Part shown: positions 24,635 to 36,873 of the stretch, piece after piece | Numbering within the stretch: position 1 is the first letter of the stretch | How the letters are laid out: the number at the start of each line of letters is the position of its first letter | Assembly (NCBI GenBank): GCA_021442155.1 | Contig: CM038222.1 | Coordinates: forward strand, 59,804,266-59,868,265 | Direction: 5' to 3' | Origin: Cymbidium sinense | Lineage: Eukaryota > Streptophyta > Magnoliopsida > Asparagales > Orchidaceae | Length of the DNA: 64,000 bases | The notes under the pieces: generated by a model | The model's input: only the letters and a program-made list of their open reading frames with translations | Databases searched by the model: none | What the model was told of the DNA's origin: nothing | Program-made: the position numbers and the translations under genes

Positions 24635-24661
24635 ATGAGGGGGAGTATATCTCCCCCTCCT
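24635..24661 (+). promoter_or_regulatory. Palindrome around a TATA core, candidate LTR promoter
   Basis: The text GGGGGAG-TATAT-CTCCCCC has 7-bp complementary arms. The matching places are 'ggggggtataccc' near 34436 in copy 2 and 'gagggggtatacctc' near 40151 in copy 3. The arms differ but stay largely complementary and the TATA core is kept. Use as a core promoter is a guess from position after the GC-rich module. Confidence 0.35.
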
Positions 24662-24829
24662 TGGATCGGATGGCCGAGAGCCATCTTTCCATTTTCCTTC
24701 AATTGCTTGGATTTAATGGGTAGTTTAGGCTGTTAGGGACTCCATGTGCTTTGATTTTGGCAGAAGAGTGGAGGAGAGGAAGTGCACATATGCTAGGTGT
24801 GTGTAAGAGGTGATCCAAGTAGAGAATTC

Positions 24830-25950
24830 CCATTAGAGGGGTCGGTTTGGCCTTGGGTTGGGTCATGGCTGACCCAAACCCATTGGGTCATGTTCACCAC
24901 CTTCCTTTGTGTCCAAATGGACCATTAGGAAGATGCCAAGTGGCCATGAGAAGGAATTGGCCAAATTTCAAGTGAATTTGTCCATAGGTTACCCTTCAAC
25001 CCAAAGGTAAAATGGTCATTTGACCTTAATTTTTATTTGGATAGATTTGAGATGTTTCAAAAATAGGTTGGGCTAAATTTCAAATAATTTGGAGTTGATT
25101 TGATATGATTTGGCTCAAGTTGACCCATTTAGGTCAAAATGGGTCAACTTGGGTCAAGTTGGCCAATTGGTCAAATTAGGCCAAACCAAGGGTTGGGTTA
25201 AGTTCATATGACCATTTGAAGTATTTTGGTATAATTGGTTTGGTTCAATTTGGTTTAGATTTGGTTTTGGTTCATTTGAGTTCACTTAGGTCAAATGGGT
25301 CAAGTTGACCAATTTGACCCAATTGGGTTAGGTCATGAGTTTGTTTAGGCTTGGTTGATCATCTGAAATGTATTGCAAGCTTTAGTTTCAATCAACTTTG
25401 ATTTGGTTTGATTTCAAGTTGATTTGACTTTTTAGGTCAAGTTGAGTTCATGGTCAATTGGGCTAGGGTTAAATAAAGTTTTGGTCAAGTTCAATAAGTG
25501 ATTTAGAATGAATTTGACCCATTGGTTGCAATCAATTTGGCTTAGATCAAGATTTAACCGAATTTGACTTTTTAGGTCAAGTTGGATCAACTTGGGTCAA
25601 GTGGCCAATTTGGCTTAGTTTGGCTCAATTGATGGCTTGACCAAGTTCAATCATTGATTATGGATTAGTATAGATCAATGGTTTCAATTAATTTAGCTTA
25701 TGGTAGATTTTGGCTAGTTTAGGTTTCATTTGGGCTAAGTGTTGACTTGGTCAAAGGCTAGGTTTTCCTTGATTTGACCCAATTTGAGTGATTAATCATC
25801 CTAGGATGATTGTTGCTCATAATGTAGGGCTTAGATGAGCTCAATTCAATCCAATTTGAGTTGGATTAGAATTTGTCTCAAAAAGGTCCTTTAGGTCACT
25901 TTGGGTCAAGTGGTAATAATGACTTGATCAAGGCTTGATTCAAGTTTGGT
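24830..25950 (+). promoter_or_regulatory. Dense TTGACC/GGTCAA (W-box-like) zone of LTR-like copy 1
   Basis: Within 25085-25170 alone there are about five TTGACC/GGTCAA words. The zone recurs in copy 2 (34.66-35.75 kb), copy 3 (40.56-41.5 kb) and the minus copy (6.75-7.64 kb). The motif equals the WRKY W-box core, but functional use is not shown. Confidence 0.35.
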
Positions 25951-26269
25951 TGAACTCACATGGACTTATGATTGAAATATAAATCCAATTGTAAGTGATT
26001 TGGAGTTAAATGGGTTTCGATTCATTTGATAATTTCAAGTCAAAAGGGTGAATATGGGTTTGACTTGGGTTAGTTTGATTTTGATTTGGTGATTTAAGTT
26101 TATGTTTATATTTGGTTTGTGATTCAAGGATTGATTCTTTGGAGAGAAAATTCAAAGGTTTGAATTGATTTGAGAATGATTTGGTTAAGTTCAAGAATTT
26201 GACTTGAAAGTGTATAGGTTGGATTTAAGTTAGATTTGTGCTTGAGTTTTGGATTTAGTCTTGGTCATT

Positions 26270-26900
26270 TGAATTTATATTTCATTTGTATTTGTGAATA
26301 TAAATGAAGATATAAATATATTTTGAGAAAATCTTTTGAGTTTGGAGGGATTTGAATTTGATTTGAGCTAAGTCCTTAAGATGAAATCAAAAGGGCTTAG
26401 GAAAGATTTTGGAATTGGAATTGAATTTTGGATTTAGTTTGGTTATTTGGATTTTTATTTCATTTATATTTATGAATATAGATGAGAATATAATGGGTTG
26501 TGAGAAAATATTTTGATTTTTAAGTGATTTGGATTTGATTTGACCTAAGTCCATAAGATGAAATCAAAATGGCTTAGGAAAGATTTTAGATTTGAAATTG
26601 AATTTTGGATTTAGTTTTGTTATTTGAATTTATATTTCATTTATATTTATGAATATAGATGAGAATATAAATGGGTTGTGAAAAATTCTTTTGAGTTTGA
26701 AGTGATTTGGATTTAATTTGAGCTAGGTCCATAAGATGAAATCAAAATGGCTTATGAAAAATTTTGGGTTTAGAATTGATTTGAATTTGAAGTTGATTTT
26801 AATTTGAGGTTGATTTGAATTTGAAGTTGATTTGAATTTGAAGTTGGTTTGAATTTGAAGTTGATTTGATTTGAAGTTGATTTGAATTTGAAATTGGACT
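26270..26900 (+). repeat. AT-rich ~170-180-bp tandem repeats and (TTGAATTTGAAG)n run of LTR-like copy 1
   Basis: The phrase 'atttatatttcattt..gaatata' recurs near 26272, 26448 and 26625 (period about 176). It is followed by a run of 'gttgatttgaatttgaa' units at 26775-26895. Confidence 0.7.
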
Positions 26901-27122
26901 TGAAAGAAGGAAGTAAGGATTTGGTTCAAGCTAAAGGGTAGAAAAATTTTCCTAATACCCCTAAGGCATAACCTATTCCTATGGCTAACTCTTCTAAGTC
27001 TCTAGGGTTAGGTTAAGTGTTCACCTAATTACTAGAAGTGTATTAATACTAAGGAGCTCTTAATGTCTAGAGGAGTCCTATGTCTAAGATGGAGAAGTTA
27101 AGAGCTCACTCCAAAAGTGAGG

Positions 27123-28100
27123 TACTTAACAAATTTGATATGTTAAGTGGAGTTCAAATTCATGTTTTGAAAAAGAGACTCTCACTTAATAAATTGGATA
27201 TGTTAAGTGAAACCAAAAATTTGTGTGTTGAAGATGAGACTCTCACTTAACAAATGGAGTATGTTAAGTGAAAGCCAAATTTGTATGTTGAAGATGAGAT
27301 TCTCACTTACAAATGGAGTATGTTAAGTGAAAGCCAAATTTGTGTTATCTTTGATAGAAGGGAAATCTATTTAACAATTTCAGGTATGTTAAATAGAGTT
27401 CAATGATATGTCTTGCTTTCATGTGTGATTCTTTGCTTTTGAAAAGAGAGAAACTTCAATTTTAACATATGTGAAATATGTTAAGTGAAGTTTCAGTTTA
27501 ATGTTATGACTTTATTTGAAGATAGACTCCTCATTCAACAATTTTGGGTATGTTGAATGAATATGGTCATTTACAAAAATTTGCTTTTGAAAAGATGGAA
27601 ACTCTAACTTTAGCATATATAAAATATGTTAAGTGGAGCTTCAATTTTATGCTATGGTATTATTTGAAGATAGACTCCTCATTCAACAATTTTGAATATG
27701 TCAAATGAATATGGTCATTTTCAAGAATGTGCTTTTAAAAAGATGATTTTGATCTTGATTTTGAAAACAACCTCCTTGTAAAAATCATGGGGATTGTTAG
27801 GTGAGGTTTGGTTATATGAGTTTTGTGAAAGGTGCTTTTGGAAAGTGGCACTTTGCAAAAGATTTTATTTCTTAATCATTAAGATGAAACTACCTCACCA
27901 AGCTAGTGGTAAGGAGGTTTTAAATTTATGTCATTTCCTTTCATGAGTTAATTTTATTTTTCACTTATTGGGAAACCCAATAGGGGATCTAGGACATACA
28001 AAGAGTGAGGTCCTAAAACTTAGAGGATGTTGGCTAGCTTTGCTTAAGAATGAAATAAGTTAAGTTCCAATGGAAGGAAAGATAGTCTTGGACTCATATA
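27123..28100 (+). repeat. Hairpin tandem array between LTR-like copies 1 and 2
   Basis: At least eight units of 60-85 bp each hold an inverted repeat. Arms include TCACTTAACA/TGTTAAGTGA (near 27242), CTATTTAACA/TGTTAAATAG (near 27366), TTAACATA/TATGTTAA (near 27457) and TCATTCAACA/TGTTGAATGA (near 27530). Arms vary together and stay complementary, and the spacers are 7-9 bases. The last copy (near 27675) has two mismatches. From 27.72 to 28.1 kb the sequence is unremarkable AT-rich text. The place between two LTR-like copies in the same orientation suggests the 3' untranslated region of an element that has lost gag-pol. Confidence 0.75.
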
Positions 28101-30936
28101 AAATATAAGTCTACTATTGATGCTTGGAAACAATAATTGTCTACTAGATATGGAGAGAGGAACCATCCCCAACATCCCCAATGGATTCGCCAAAAAAATT
28201 TGTGGTGTTTATTTTGGTTCATGTGTATGTGTGTATGGGCACACCATGTAGATCGAGGATGTACTTATTGAGGTGATTGGGTAGACATCAAGGAATAGTG
28301 CACTATCTCGAAAGATAGAAATCACTATCCTATAATAGACCTAATCACCTAATAAGAACTCTTAAGGCATGATGGGTCTTCGAATGTACCAGAGATTTTT
28401 TCCCTATTTTACATGGATGAATAAAGTAGGGTTTATTTAAATCAAGTTCTTAAGTTCCCTATGGGGGCAAGCCCCCATAGTAAATTACATACTAAGAAAG
28501 GTGAATTCTTTAGGAATATTCTCAATTAAAGTAGGCAATTATTATCTCCAAAGAATTCAAAGATAGGATTACCAATAAATTGGTTATATTTGGAAGATCA
28601 AATGGGATAGATTGAAAGGAGAGATTTATTATCGAAGCCAAAAGGAGATTAGTAGGGGATGCTCATGATATTAGGAAGTCTAGTGAGCATCCCAAACTAT
28701 CCTATGATTAGGCTTTATATGTTTGAAATTAAGGAGATTTATTATATTTGACTTATAATTCCATAATACAAGATTATAAAAATGTCTAAGAGGTAAGGAT
28801 TTATGCTTGTAGCCCCAAAAGAAAACAACAACCTTAGATTCTAAATCTTGGGAGCTTCAGCGAAGGCTAAAGCATGACTTAAATTTAAGGTGAAAGTGGA
28901 TATATTATTTACCTCCACAAGAGAGTAAACCACTCGACTAATGGACTTATAACTGCTTAGAGTAGCAGCCAGCTAACACCTCCTATGATTTAAAACCATG
29001 TAGGTAAATCTTATGCTTTTGCAAGATGGCTAGGTTGTTATTATTTATAAAGAAACTAAAGTCCTTAAACCCACTCCCTAAGAGACTAGAGCATGAGTGG
29101 TATGAATAATGACTTAGTCTAATGCAAATCTTATCAAATTTTATTTGATTTTTTGACTCTTTATTTTGACACGTGCCATAGGATTTTTATATGCTTAAAT
29201 GCAAGGTGTAGTTGATTTTGGGCTAAATCAAAAGAGAAAGAGGTGTTTTTCCATCATAGGCTCTTAAAAGTTAAGCCCATTTCTATCTGGCAAAGATGGA
29301 AGCCCTCTCTTAATAAGAGTGAAACAAAATGATAAGCTTGATGTTAAGTATACAACATCCAACTAAGGGGTTGCTAAATATTTTATTATCTTGATTTAAT
29401 GCCTAGGCCTTATATGAGGTTATGAGTTGTTAATGGAGTAAAAAATTTATTTTTATCCTAAGAGCCTAATCACATCCAGGCCATACAACAATCACTAATC
29501 ATAAATAAACTATGAAGAGACATGCTTCTTCTAATGCACAAGCTAAACAAAATATCAAATAATTTTATAAAACTATCGCAAAAGAATATGAGACCGGTGA
29601 GGTCAGGTACCACCATACAACCCAAAAATAAATATGGGTAGTCGAGCTCTACTCTTATATAACCTAAATTACAAAAGAATAATTACAAATTATAAAATGT
29701 TAAGTGTTATGGGGGATCTTCAAGTCTTCAAAGCTCCTTCCTTCGTTCATTTCCTTCTTCCATTTAGTTGGGAAAGCTTCATAGGATCACATGGTACATA
29801 AGACTTGGTCTTGTAACCAATGTTTATCCTAAGCCCACATAGCACTAATCCTAGTTCTTAATGCAAAATTATATTAAAAATAGTAAAAGGTAAATCTAAC
29901 TACACTTGCAAAAATAAATGCTAGCTAAACACCCCATACAACCCAAGCAGTTGTATGAGTAATTTAGACTTAGCACCCTACACATGGGTAATTAAGTCAA
30001 CCTGTCCTAATTTGGGTTATGCTTATGGGTATAAGCAACCTGCACAGCAAAAGCATTTATATTTTTATTACAGCAGCCCCTTAAGCATAACCCCCTGCAG
30101 AAAATATGATTAAGCTAATATTAGCCTAACATCCAGTCTATGAGGCATACACCATAACATCCAGTATAAAATAATACATCACAAAACTAAACATATATCA
30201 AACCATGCACCATCCTAACATAAAGCTAGAAGTGGTGACTTAATCTAATGTGTATCTTAAGGTTTGTGTGGTATGTCCTAACTAGGCTTTGGAGTTACGA
30301 TTTTTTAAGCATGAAGAAAATTTAATTACAAGGGGTGATTTCACTTTAAATGATTTAATCAATTTATAAATGTTACTTAATATCTTCTTTTATTTCATTT
30401 AACCTACACAAAATAACTAAGTGTTATGAAGAGAAAGAAAGAGAGGATCACTCTCTTTTATCTCTACCTTAATCCACATCTAAAGTAAATTAATTAATCA
30501 ATTCTCTTTAGTGAATAACTTATTATATATTTTAATTAGTCCTAAGTTTAGGCTTATTTTAAGTAAACTCATTCAATAAGAAAGGCATCTTAAGATTAAT
30601 TAGAATGAATTACTATCATATAACATATGTTTATTCATTTTTTTCCATCATGTGTATCATGTATATGATTAAATCCTAAGCATAGCTATATATGTAATTT
30701 GCATCTTAGCACACTTAAATGATGAATGTGAGTAAATGTGTTTGGAATTAATGTTTCATTTGATTGAATGACTTCACCATATCAATTTAAAGCTCTATCT
30801 AGATTCTTATGCAAAAGCATAAGGAAATAACCTTAAATCACATGACTAATCAACTCAACCAAATTAATAAAGTATGAGATGAGAAGCCTCATTATGTTTC
30901 TCCCCTTTATTTGGGTTTGTATGATGCTATTCACCA

Positions 30937-31395
30937 TTGCTTCAGTGCTCACCACTAAAGCCCGCTCTCCATCTTACCCGCCTTTGGATTACCCATTTTC
31001 ATTCATTGAGTTGTCACCGACATGAGGTGAGGTACGGCAAAAAAAGTGTTGAGATTGACGATGTTTGTCCCTACCATCATCAAATAAGAGCACCTGGCTC
31101 TGCCCATTCACAAGGACTCGATTCTATATATAAACATCACATGACAGCATATGTAGTCACCATCATAGGTACTCAAGATATTATTTTTGGAGAGGTAAAG
31201 AACGAACTACTAAATCGTATTCCACTTTACAAAAATAGACTATGGAAGATGCTTCTTGGCAGACCTACATGGACTCTCATTTTCATAGAGAATCAAGATG
31301 TGGTACAGACTTTCAAAATTGACTCAACTATTCATGCAACCGATATCAGAGCTTGCACTAAAAGGGTAAAGATTAGTTTAAGGATTACTAACTAG
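30937..31395 (+). CDS. Uncharacterised 152-codon ORF within an insertion in LTR-like copy 2
   Basis: I do not recognise the product. The frame begins '[17 protein letters not shown]' and includes '[20 protein letters not shown]' and '[16 protein letters not shown]'. It lies in a segment (about 30870-31445) that is absent from copies 1 and 3 and from the minus copy, which are continuous across this point. Its GC content is visibly higher than its surroundings, and it is the longest open frame in the 19-42 kb region. There is no TIR, target duplication or transposase motif that I can see. It may be a captured gene fragment or a chance ORF. Confidence 0.3.
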   Translation: MLQCSPLKPALHLTRLWITHFHSLSCHRHEVRYGKKSVEIDDVCPYHHQIRAPGSAHSQGLDSIYKHHMTAYVVTIIGTQDIIFGEVKNELLNRIPLYKNRLWKMLLGRPTWTLIFIENQDVVQTFKIDSTIHATDIRACTKRVKISLRITN

Positions 31396-31524
31396 AAACT
31401 TCACAAAGCATAGGTATTGACTGACTGATATATCTAAGGCGTGAAACATCATGTCTTATTAATAAAAAAAAGAGGGTTTTCATTCATTAGCTAAGTACAC
31501 ATTCACATATATAAAAGTTTTAAG

Positions 31525-31885
31525 TGAGTACGTCACCATTATTCTACACCAGCGGTGTAAGGTACAAGACCCACTTAGGGTTACTTAAAGCCTCACAGCC
31601 CCGAGATGTCCAGACTAATATACAATTTTCTTATATACATATGGATGTATAAGTAAGTATAAGAATAGAAAACCCATGCAAAAATTATATTTGATTTCTT
31701 TCATTTATGATTCATATTCAGTGGTCATATCATACATACATATGTATAAGAGTTTTAAGTTGATACGACACCATTGTTCTACACCAGGGGCATAAGGTAC
31801 AAAACCTACTTAGGGCTACTTAAAGCCTCACAGCCCCGGGATGTCCAGACATACCAATATACCACTTTTCTTATATACATATGAA
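31525..31885 (+). repeat. ~230-bp module duplicated in tandem within LTR-like copy 2
   Basis: The text around 'acaccagcggtgtaaggta' to 'cacagccccgagatgtcc' appears at 31525-31660 and again at 31755-31885. It is present once in copy 1 (22.12-22.24 kb), once in the minus copy (about 8.4-8.5 kb) and in three diverged versions in copy 3 (37.15, 37.43 and 37.65 kb). It contains ACACC-AGC-GGTGT and GGCT..AGCC inverted repeats. Confidence 0.7.
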
Positions 31886-34800
31886 TGTACAAAAAGAACC
31901 ACAAGAATGAGAAGTCATGTAAGAAGTCTTTTTTTTATTATATGATTTACATATATGATATGAAATTCTTCCCAAGTCTTAGCATGGAGATACATGGGAA
32001 TAGATTCAGACAAATGTTATGTTCTTTTCAAATGAACTATATATTTGTAAATCCCATGCAAATTCATATAAGGTAAGGAAAGACAGTTTCATGTTACATA
32101 TTTTAGAGTATGAACACATGCACACTTATAGATACTTGTAATTAACACCACCCAATATATTATAATTGATTTATAGTCTTTTGAAGATAACTTTTAATTT
32201 AATAGTAATAATAGCCACACCTACTTTTAAATTTAAATCAACACATGTAATTTGACATAAAAGAAACTTTTTTATTTTAGTTAATTTTAAAAGAAATGAA
32301 TGCATGATTACAAATGGCAAACAACATTTAACATGATTGCAAAGAAATAAAGGAACATAAGCACATGATCTTATTCATTCCAATTAATTTCTAAAGATAA
32401 TCATACTAAATAAGGTTATTTAAAATGAATTGAAGTTCTTTAATGAAATTTTCAATTTTGAGTTTTATTTGATTTAAGAAATGTGAAAGAAGTTTGTTAA
32501 TCCTAATCTCATTTCCCATGTGTGAGTTAATTTGATTTAATGAAGGATATTAAGTAGATTTTATGTCTTAATTAGGTTAAAGTATGAATTAAGTAGATTA
32601 ATTAACCCTTACCTACTTCACCTTAAGTTAATTAACTAATTAATAATGAGCCACTATGATATGAAACCACATAAAAAGTAAAATTGTAATGCTCTTAAGA
32701 AATGAAAGGGGTCTAATGCAATTGGCTCATGATTAATAGTTAATTAGGCTTTAGGGATCTCACTTAACTACTTTTATGGTGTGAACTAACCATAATTTCA
32801 TCATCTCTCACTTTAGATTATTGAAAACCCAAAGAGCTACCCAAGACTAATTAGAGGTTGTTTAGGTATGAAATGAATTTTAGATTGAGTTAATTAAACT
32901 CATTAATCCATTTGATTAAGCATTAAGCATTTTTTATTAACTTAAGGAAAGAGGTCAAGAAAGAGGCCTTAATCTCAATCCCTAAATCTCATCTTTGATC
33001 ACTTAGGCTTTGATTTTATCTTGGGATTAATTTATTAATTAAGCAATTAATTACTTCATTAATCATTAACTATTCAAAATCCAAAAAGTGAGGAAAACTT
33101 AGAAAATGAATTAGGAAAATATCCCAATCACATTCACTAAGCTCCCTTACTATTCAACAAAGGTAATTAGGCTTAAATAATTAATTAAACTATTAATTAT
33201 CCATTAATTATCATTAATTAAATTATGACACTAATTAAGACTTAAATTAATTGATTTCTCTAAGTAAACAACCAACAAAATCCTAAAAAATAGGAGAGGC
33301 AGAGGTCATCCCCCTAAACATCCATAAAAATTTTTAGATTAATTGGGTGATTAATTAAGGAGTAATTAAGTTAATTAAATTTTTAATTAAACCTTACTTA
33401 AGCTAAAATCACTATTCTAAATTAATTAATAATTATTTTTCTCGATTCTACTTTGAAATACCTTTAAAATGAGCATAGGTTTGTATTTTTTTTGAAATTT
33501 TCTAGGATTAATTATGAATTTAGGAAGTTTAAGCATTAAAAAAAATTAATTAAGCCTAATTAAAGACTGGCTATTGAAGTTGCCACATGACGGCTGATGC
33601 GGCGCACTTTTCACCTGGTGCGATGAGATTGGCTATTGAAGTTGTCACATCCACCGCTAACTTGGATGGCGGCGGACGCGCTAACTCCATGGACCATCAG
33701 ATTTAAGATCGGACAACCATGATTCGATATGCGGTTAGAGGAAAAATTAGAGGATCTAATGCGTGATCAGATCAGGACCGTCCATCCCGATCACGCAGAA
33801 TGGATGGTCCATGATCTGTCTCCTCTCGAGCTACGAGCAACTGATATCGTCTGTCGATTGTCGCTCGATCTGAGCTCGCCCGAGCTCGGACGGAGATGAA
33901 ATTTATTCCAAACCTTCAAGGAAGCATAATAAGCACATCTAATAGTGAAAATCATATGAGACACAAATTTTCGTGATAAAGGACCAACCTTTTTGAGCTA
34001 ATGATCAATTTTAATGGCATACCTCACTGGAGCTTGTGACTGGTAGTTCTAATGATTGAGGAACCTTCATTTGGTAGAAATGAAGCCCATGAAGCCACAC
34101 GATCTTTGATTTGATGTAGTTTGCTCGGAAGACCAACCCACGGCACGTAAGCAATTGGTCTTCATCGAACTCCACCCTCCAACCATCAGGAAGATTGGGA
34201 AACAATTTATTTAGGCTCATCTAGGTCCAATGATGGTGTGTGCAAAATCAATAACACTTTGGTTGCGAAATGAGGAAATGGGAATCACTAGCTTGCTCTC
34301 CTATTTTGATTTTATGTAAAACTAAGAGTGGGGATTTTGGGGAGCTCCAGAAATGCAAGGGGAGGCTCTGAGATCTCTTTCTTTGGCTGATGGGGTTGAA
34401 TTGAGTGTGAGTGTGTGAGTTTAAATGAGAATAAGGGGGGTATACCCACTCCTTCCTTGGCTTGGATGGTGGTGATGGTTTCGGCTTGATGGATCAGTGG
34501 CTAAGATGAGGAGCCCGATTTGAACAGGAAATCACTCCACTTGGCCTCACATGAGTGGAAGAAGGGTAGGAGGTGGCTTCCATGGGAATAGTGGGTGTCA
34601 TTTGTGGTTTGAAATGGTCTAATGGGAATGGGGAGGTGATTTCACCTCCCCCATGAGTCATGGATGACCCAACCACCTTTGGGTCAGGTCAGCCATGATC
34701 CTTGGTGCCTAAGTGAACCTATGAATGGGTGTCAAATGGCAAAAAGGAGGAAATGACTAAATATGCATGTGTCTTATCTCATGGGAAGCCCTAGACCTAA

Positions 34801-36873
34801 GGGTAAAGTAGCTATGGGTTTGGTTTGGGTAGATTTGGGATGGGTCAAACGTGGGTTAGCCAAAATTTCAAGTGGTTTAGAGTTTATTTAGTATGATTTG
34901 GCTTGATTTGACCTATTTAGGTCAAATTGGATTTGGTTGGGTCAAGTTGACCAATTTGTCAAATTGGGTCAATATAAGGGTTGGGTCAAATTCACATAAT
35001 CAATTGGAGTGAATTGGTGTCGTTGGTTTGATTCAATTTGCTTTGGATTTGATTATGGATCATTTGGGTTCATATAGGTCAAATAGGTTAAGTTAACCAA
35101 TTTGACCAATTTGATCAAATTGGGTTGGGTTATGTGTTGAGTCAAGTTTAATTGGTTAATTAAAAATGATTGTAGGCTTTGGTTTGGTTTAATTTAGAAT
35201 TAGTTTGGATTTTTGCTAATTTGACCCTTAAGGTCAATTTGGGCTAGGTTAGGTTAGGTTGACCAATTGATCAAATTGGGCTCATTAATGACTTTGATCA
35301 AGTTCAATAATCAATTTGGAATGAACTTGAACCATTGTTTGCATTCAATTTGGGTTGGATTGTGATTTGACCTATTTTGGCTTTTTAGGCCAAATTGGGT
35401 CAACTTAAGTCAAATGGCCAATTGGACTTGGTTTGGCTCAATTAAGGGTTTAGTCATGTTCAATCATTGATTATGAATTTGTTTGAATCAAAGGTTTTAG
35501 TCAATTTGGCATATGTTGGGTTTTGATTATTTTGGATTTCATTTAGGCTAAATGTTGACTTAGTCAATGGGCTACGTTGACTTGGTTTGACTCAATTTAA
35601 GATAATTGATTAACCTAAGATGATTGTTGATCATGACATATGGTTTGGATGGGCTTATTTCAATCCAATTTAGGTTGAATTAGAACTTGGCTCAAAAAGA
35701 TCTTTTAGGTCACTTTGGGTCAAGTGGACCTAAATAGGTTAATTTACTTGATTGTGGCATAATTCAAATTTAGTTATATTGATAGATGGGTTTGAGATGA
35801 AAATATAAATTCAATTGCAAATGATTTGGATCCATATGGGTCTTAGTTCATATGATAATTTCAAGTCAAAAGGGCTAACTTGGATTTAATTTGGGTTAGC
35901 TTGGATTTGGCTTGATAATTATAGTTTATGTTTATATTTGGGACAATGATTGAATCATGAACAAATCTATTGGTTTTGATTTGATTTGGATAGGATTTGA
36001 CAAAGTTCAAGGAATTGGATTAAAAGGATAAAATTAGGAATTTGATTTGATTTGGGTTTGATTTTGGCCACTTAGATTTACATTTCATTTATATTTGAAA
36101 ATATAAATGAAGATATAAATTAGTTATGAGAAAATCACTTGAGTTTGGAATGATTTGGAACCAAATTTGACTAAACCTAAGGATATAGGTCAAAGGGGCT
36201 TAAGTGAGGAATTAATTTAGTTTGATTTATTTTTGGTCATTGGAGAGTAGGTTTCATTTATATTTGTGAATATAAATAAAGGAACAATTGATTTATAAAG
36301 AAATCGATTGAGTTTTGGATAGTTTGGATTGATATTTGACTAAGCTTAAGAGAGTGGTTCATAAGACTTAGGAGGAAAATTTGGTCTTGGATTTAATTTG
36401 AGATTGATTAATTTAGTTTCAAATTGATTTATGATTTAATATTTGATTTGAGATTAAATTGATATTTAAGAAAATAAATTGAATTAGGGTTGATTTAAAT
36501 TTGGTTAAGGCTAAGTCCATAGGATAAAATCAAAAGGCTTATGAAAGGATTTAGAATTTGAATTCAATCATGGGTTTCAATCATTGGATTTGAGATTGGA
36601 TTTATGATTTTGGATTTGAATTGATATTTGAATTTGAGGTTTGGTTTGAGAAGGAAAGCATGGGTTGGGTTTAAGGCTATAGGGTAGGCAAGTCTTCAGA
36701 AATTCCTAAGGCATAACTCATTCATATGACTAACTCTTCTAAGTCTCTAGGCTTAGGTTAAGTATTCATCTAATCACTATAAGTGTTTTAAGACTAAGGA
36801 GCTCTTAGTGTCTATAAGAGTCTTAGATCTATGATGAGGAAGTTGAGAACTCATTCCAAAAGTGAGGTCAACA

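Larger units (their letters stand above)
19431..27122 (+). mobile_element. Long LTR-like unit, copy 1 (~7.7 kb)
   Basis: Copy 1 is colinear with copy 2 (28.1-36.9 kb), with copy 3 (36.9-42.7 kb) and, reversed, with 5.2-11.94 kb. Modules in order are: 'caccatgtagatc' near the start; stable phrases near 20.05, 21.09 and 21.42 kb; a GC-rich module at 23.8-24.13; a palindrome around TATA near 24.64; a GGTCAA/TTGACC zone at 24.83-25.95; ~173-bp AT-rich repeats to 26.9; and a tail ending 'gtgaggt' at 27122. The end lacks the final CAACA seen in other copies and joins the hairpin array directly, which suggests a deletion of PBS, gag and pol. No gene is seen within. Units of this size exceed usual plant LTRs but fit the largest known for Ogre-type elements. 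The 5' boundary is approximate. Confidence 0.65.
28101..36873 (+). mobile_element. Long LTR-like unit, copy 2 (~8.8 kb, including an insertion)
   Basis: Module order is the same as copy 1: 'caccatgtagatc' near 28.24 kb, 'gtcttgtaacc' near 29.81, the 'aaggcatctt' region near 30.58, GC-rich module 33.58-33.9, TATA palindrome near 34.44, W-box-like zone 34.66-35.75, AT-rich repeats 36.1-36.5, and the complete end GAGGTCAACA at 36873. It is longer than copy 1 because of an insertion around 30.87-31.45 kb and a duplicated module at 31.5-31.9 kb. With copy 1 it could be the 5'/3' LTR pair of one element whose internal region has shrunk to about 1 kb. Differences between the copies are many, so the pair is old. 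Confidence 0.65.
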
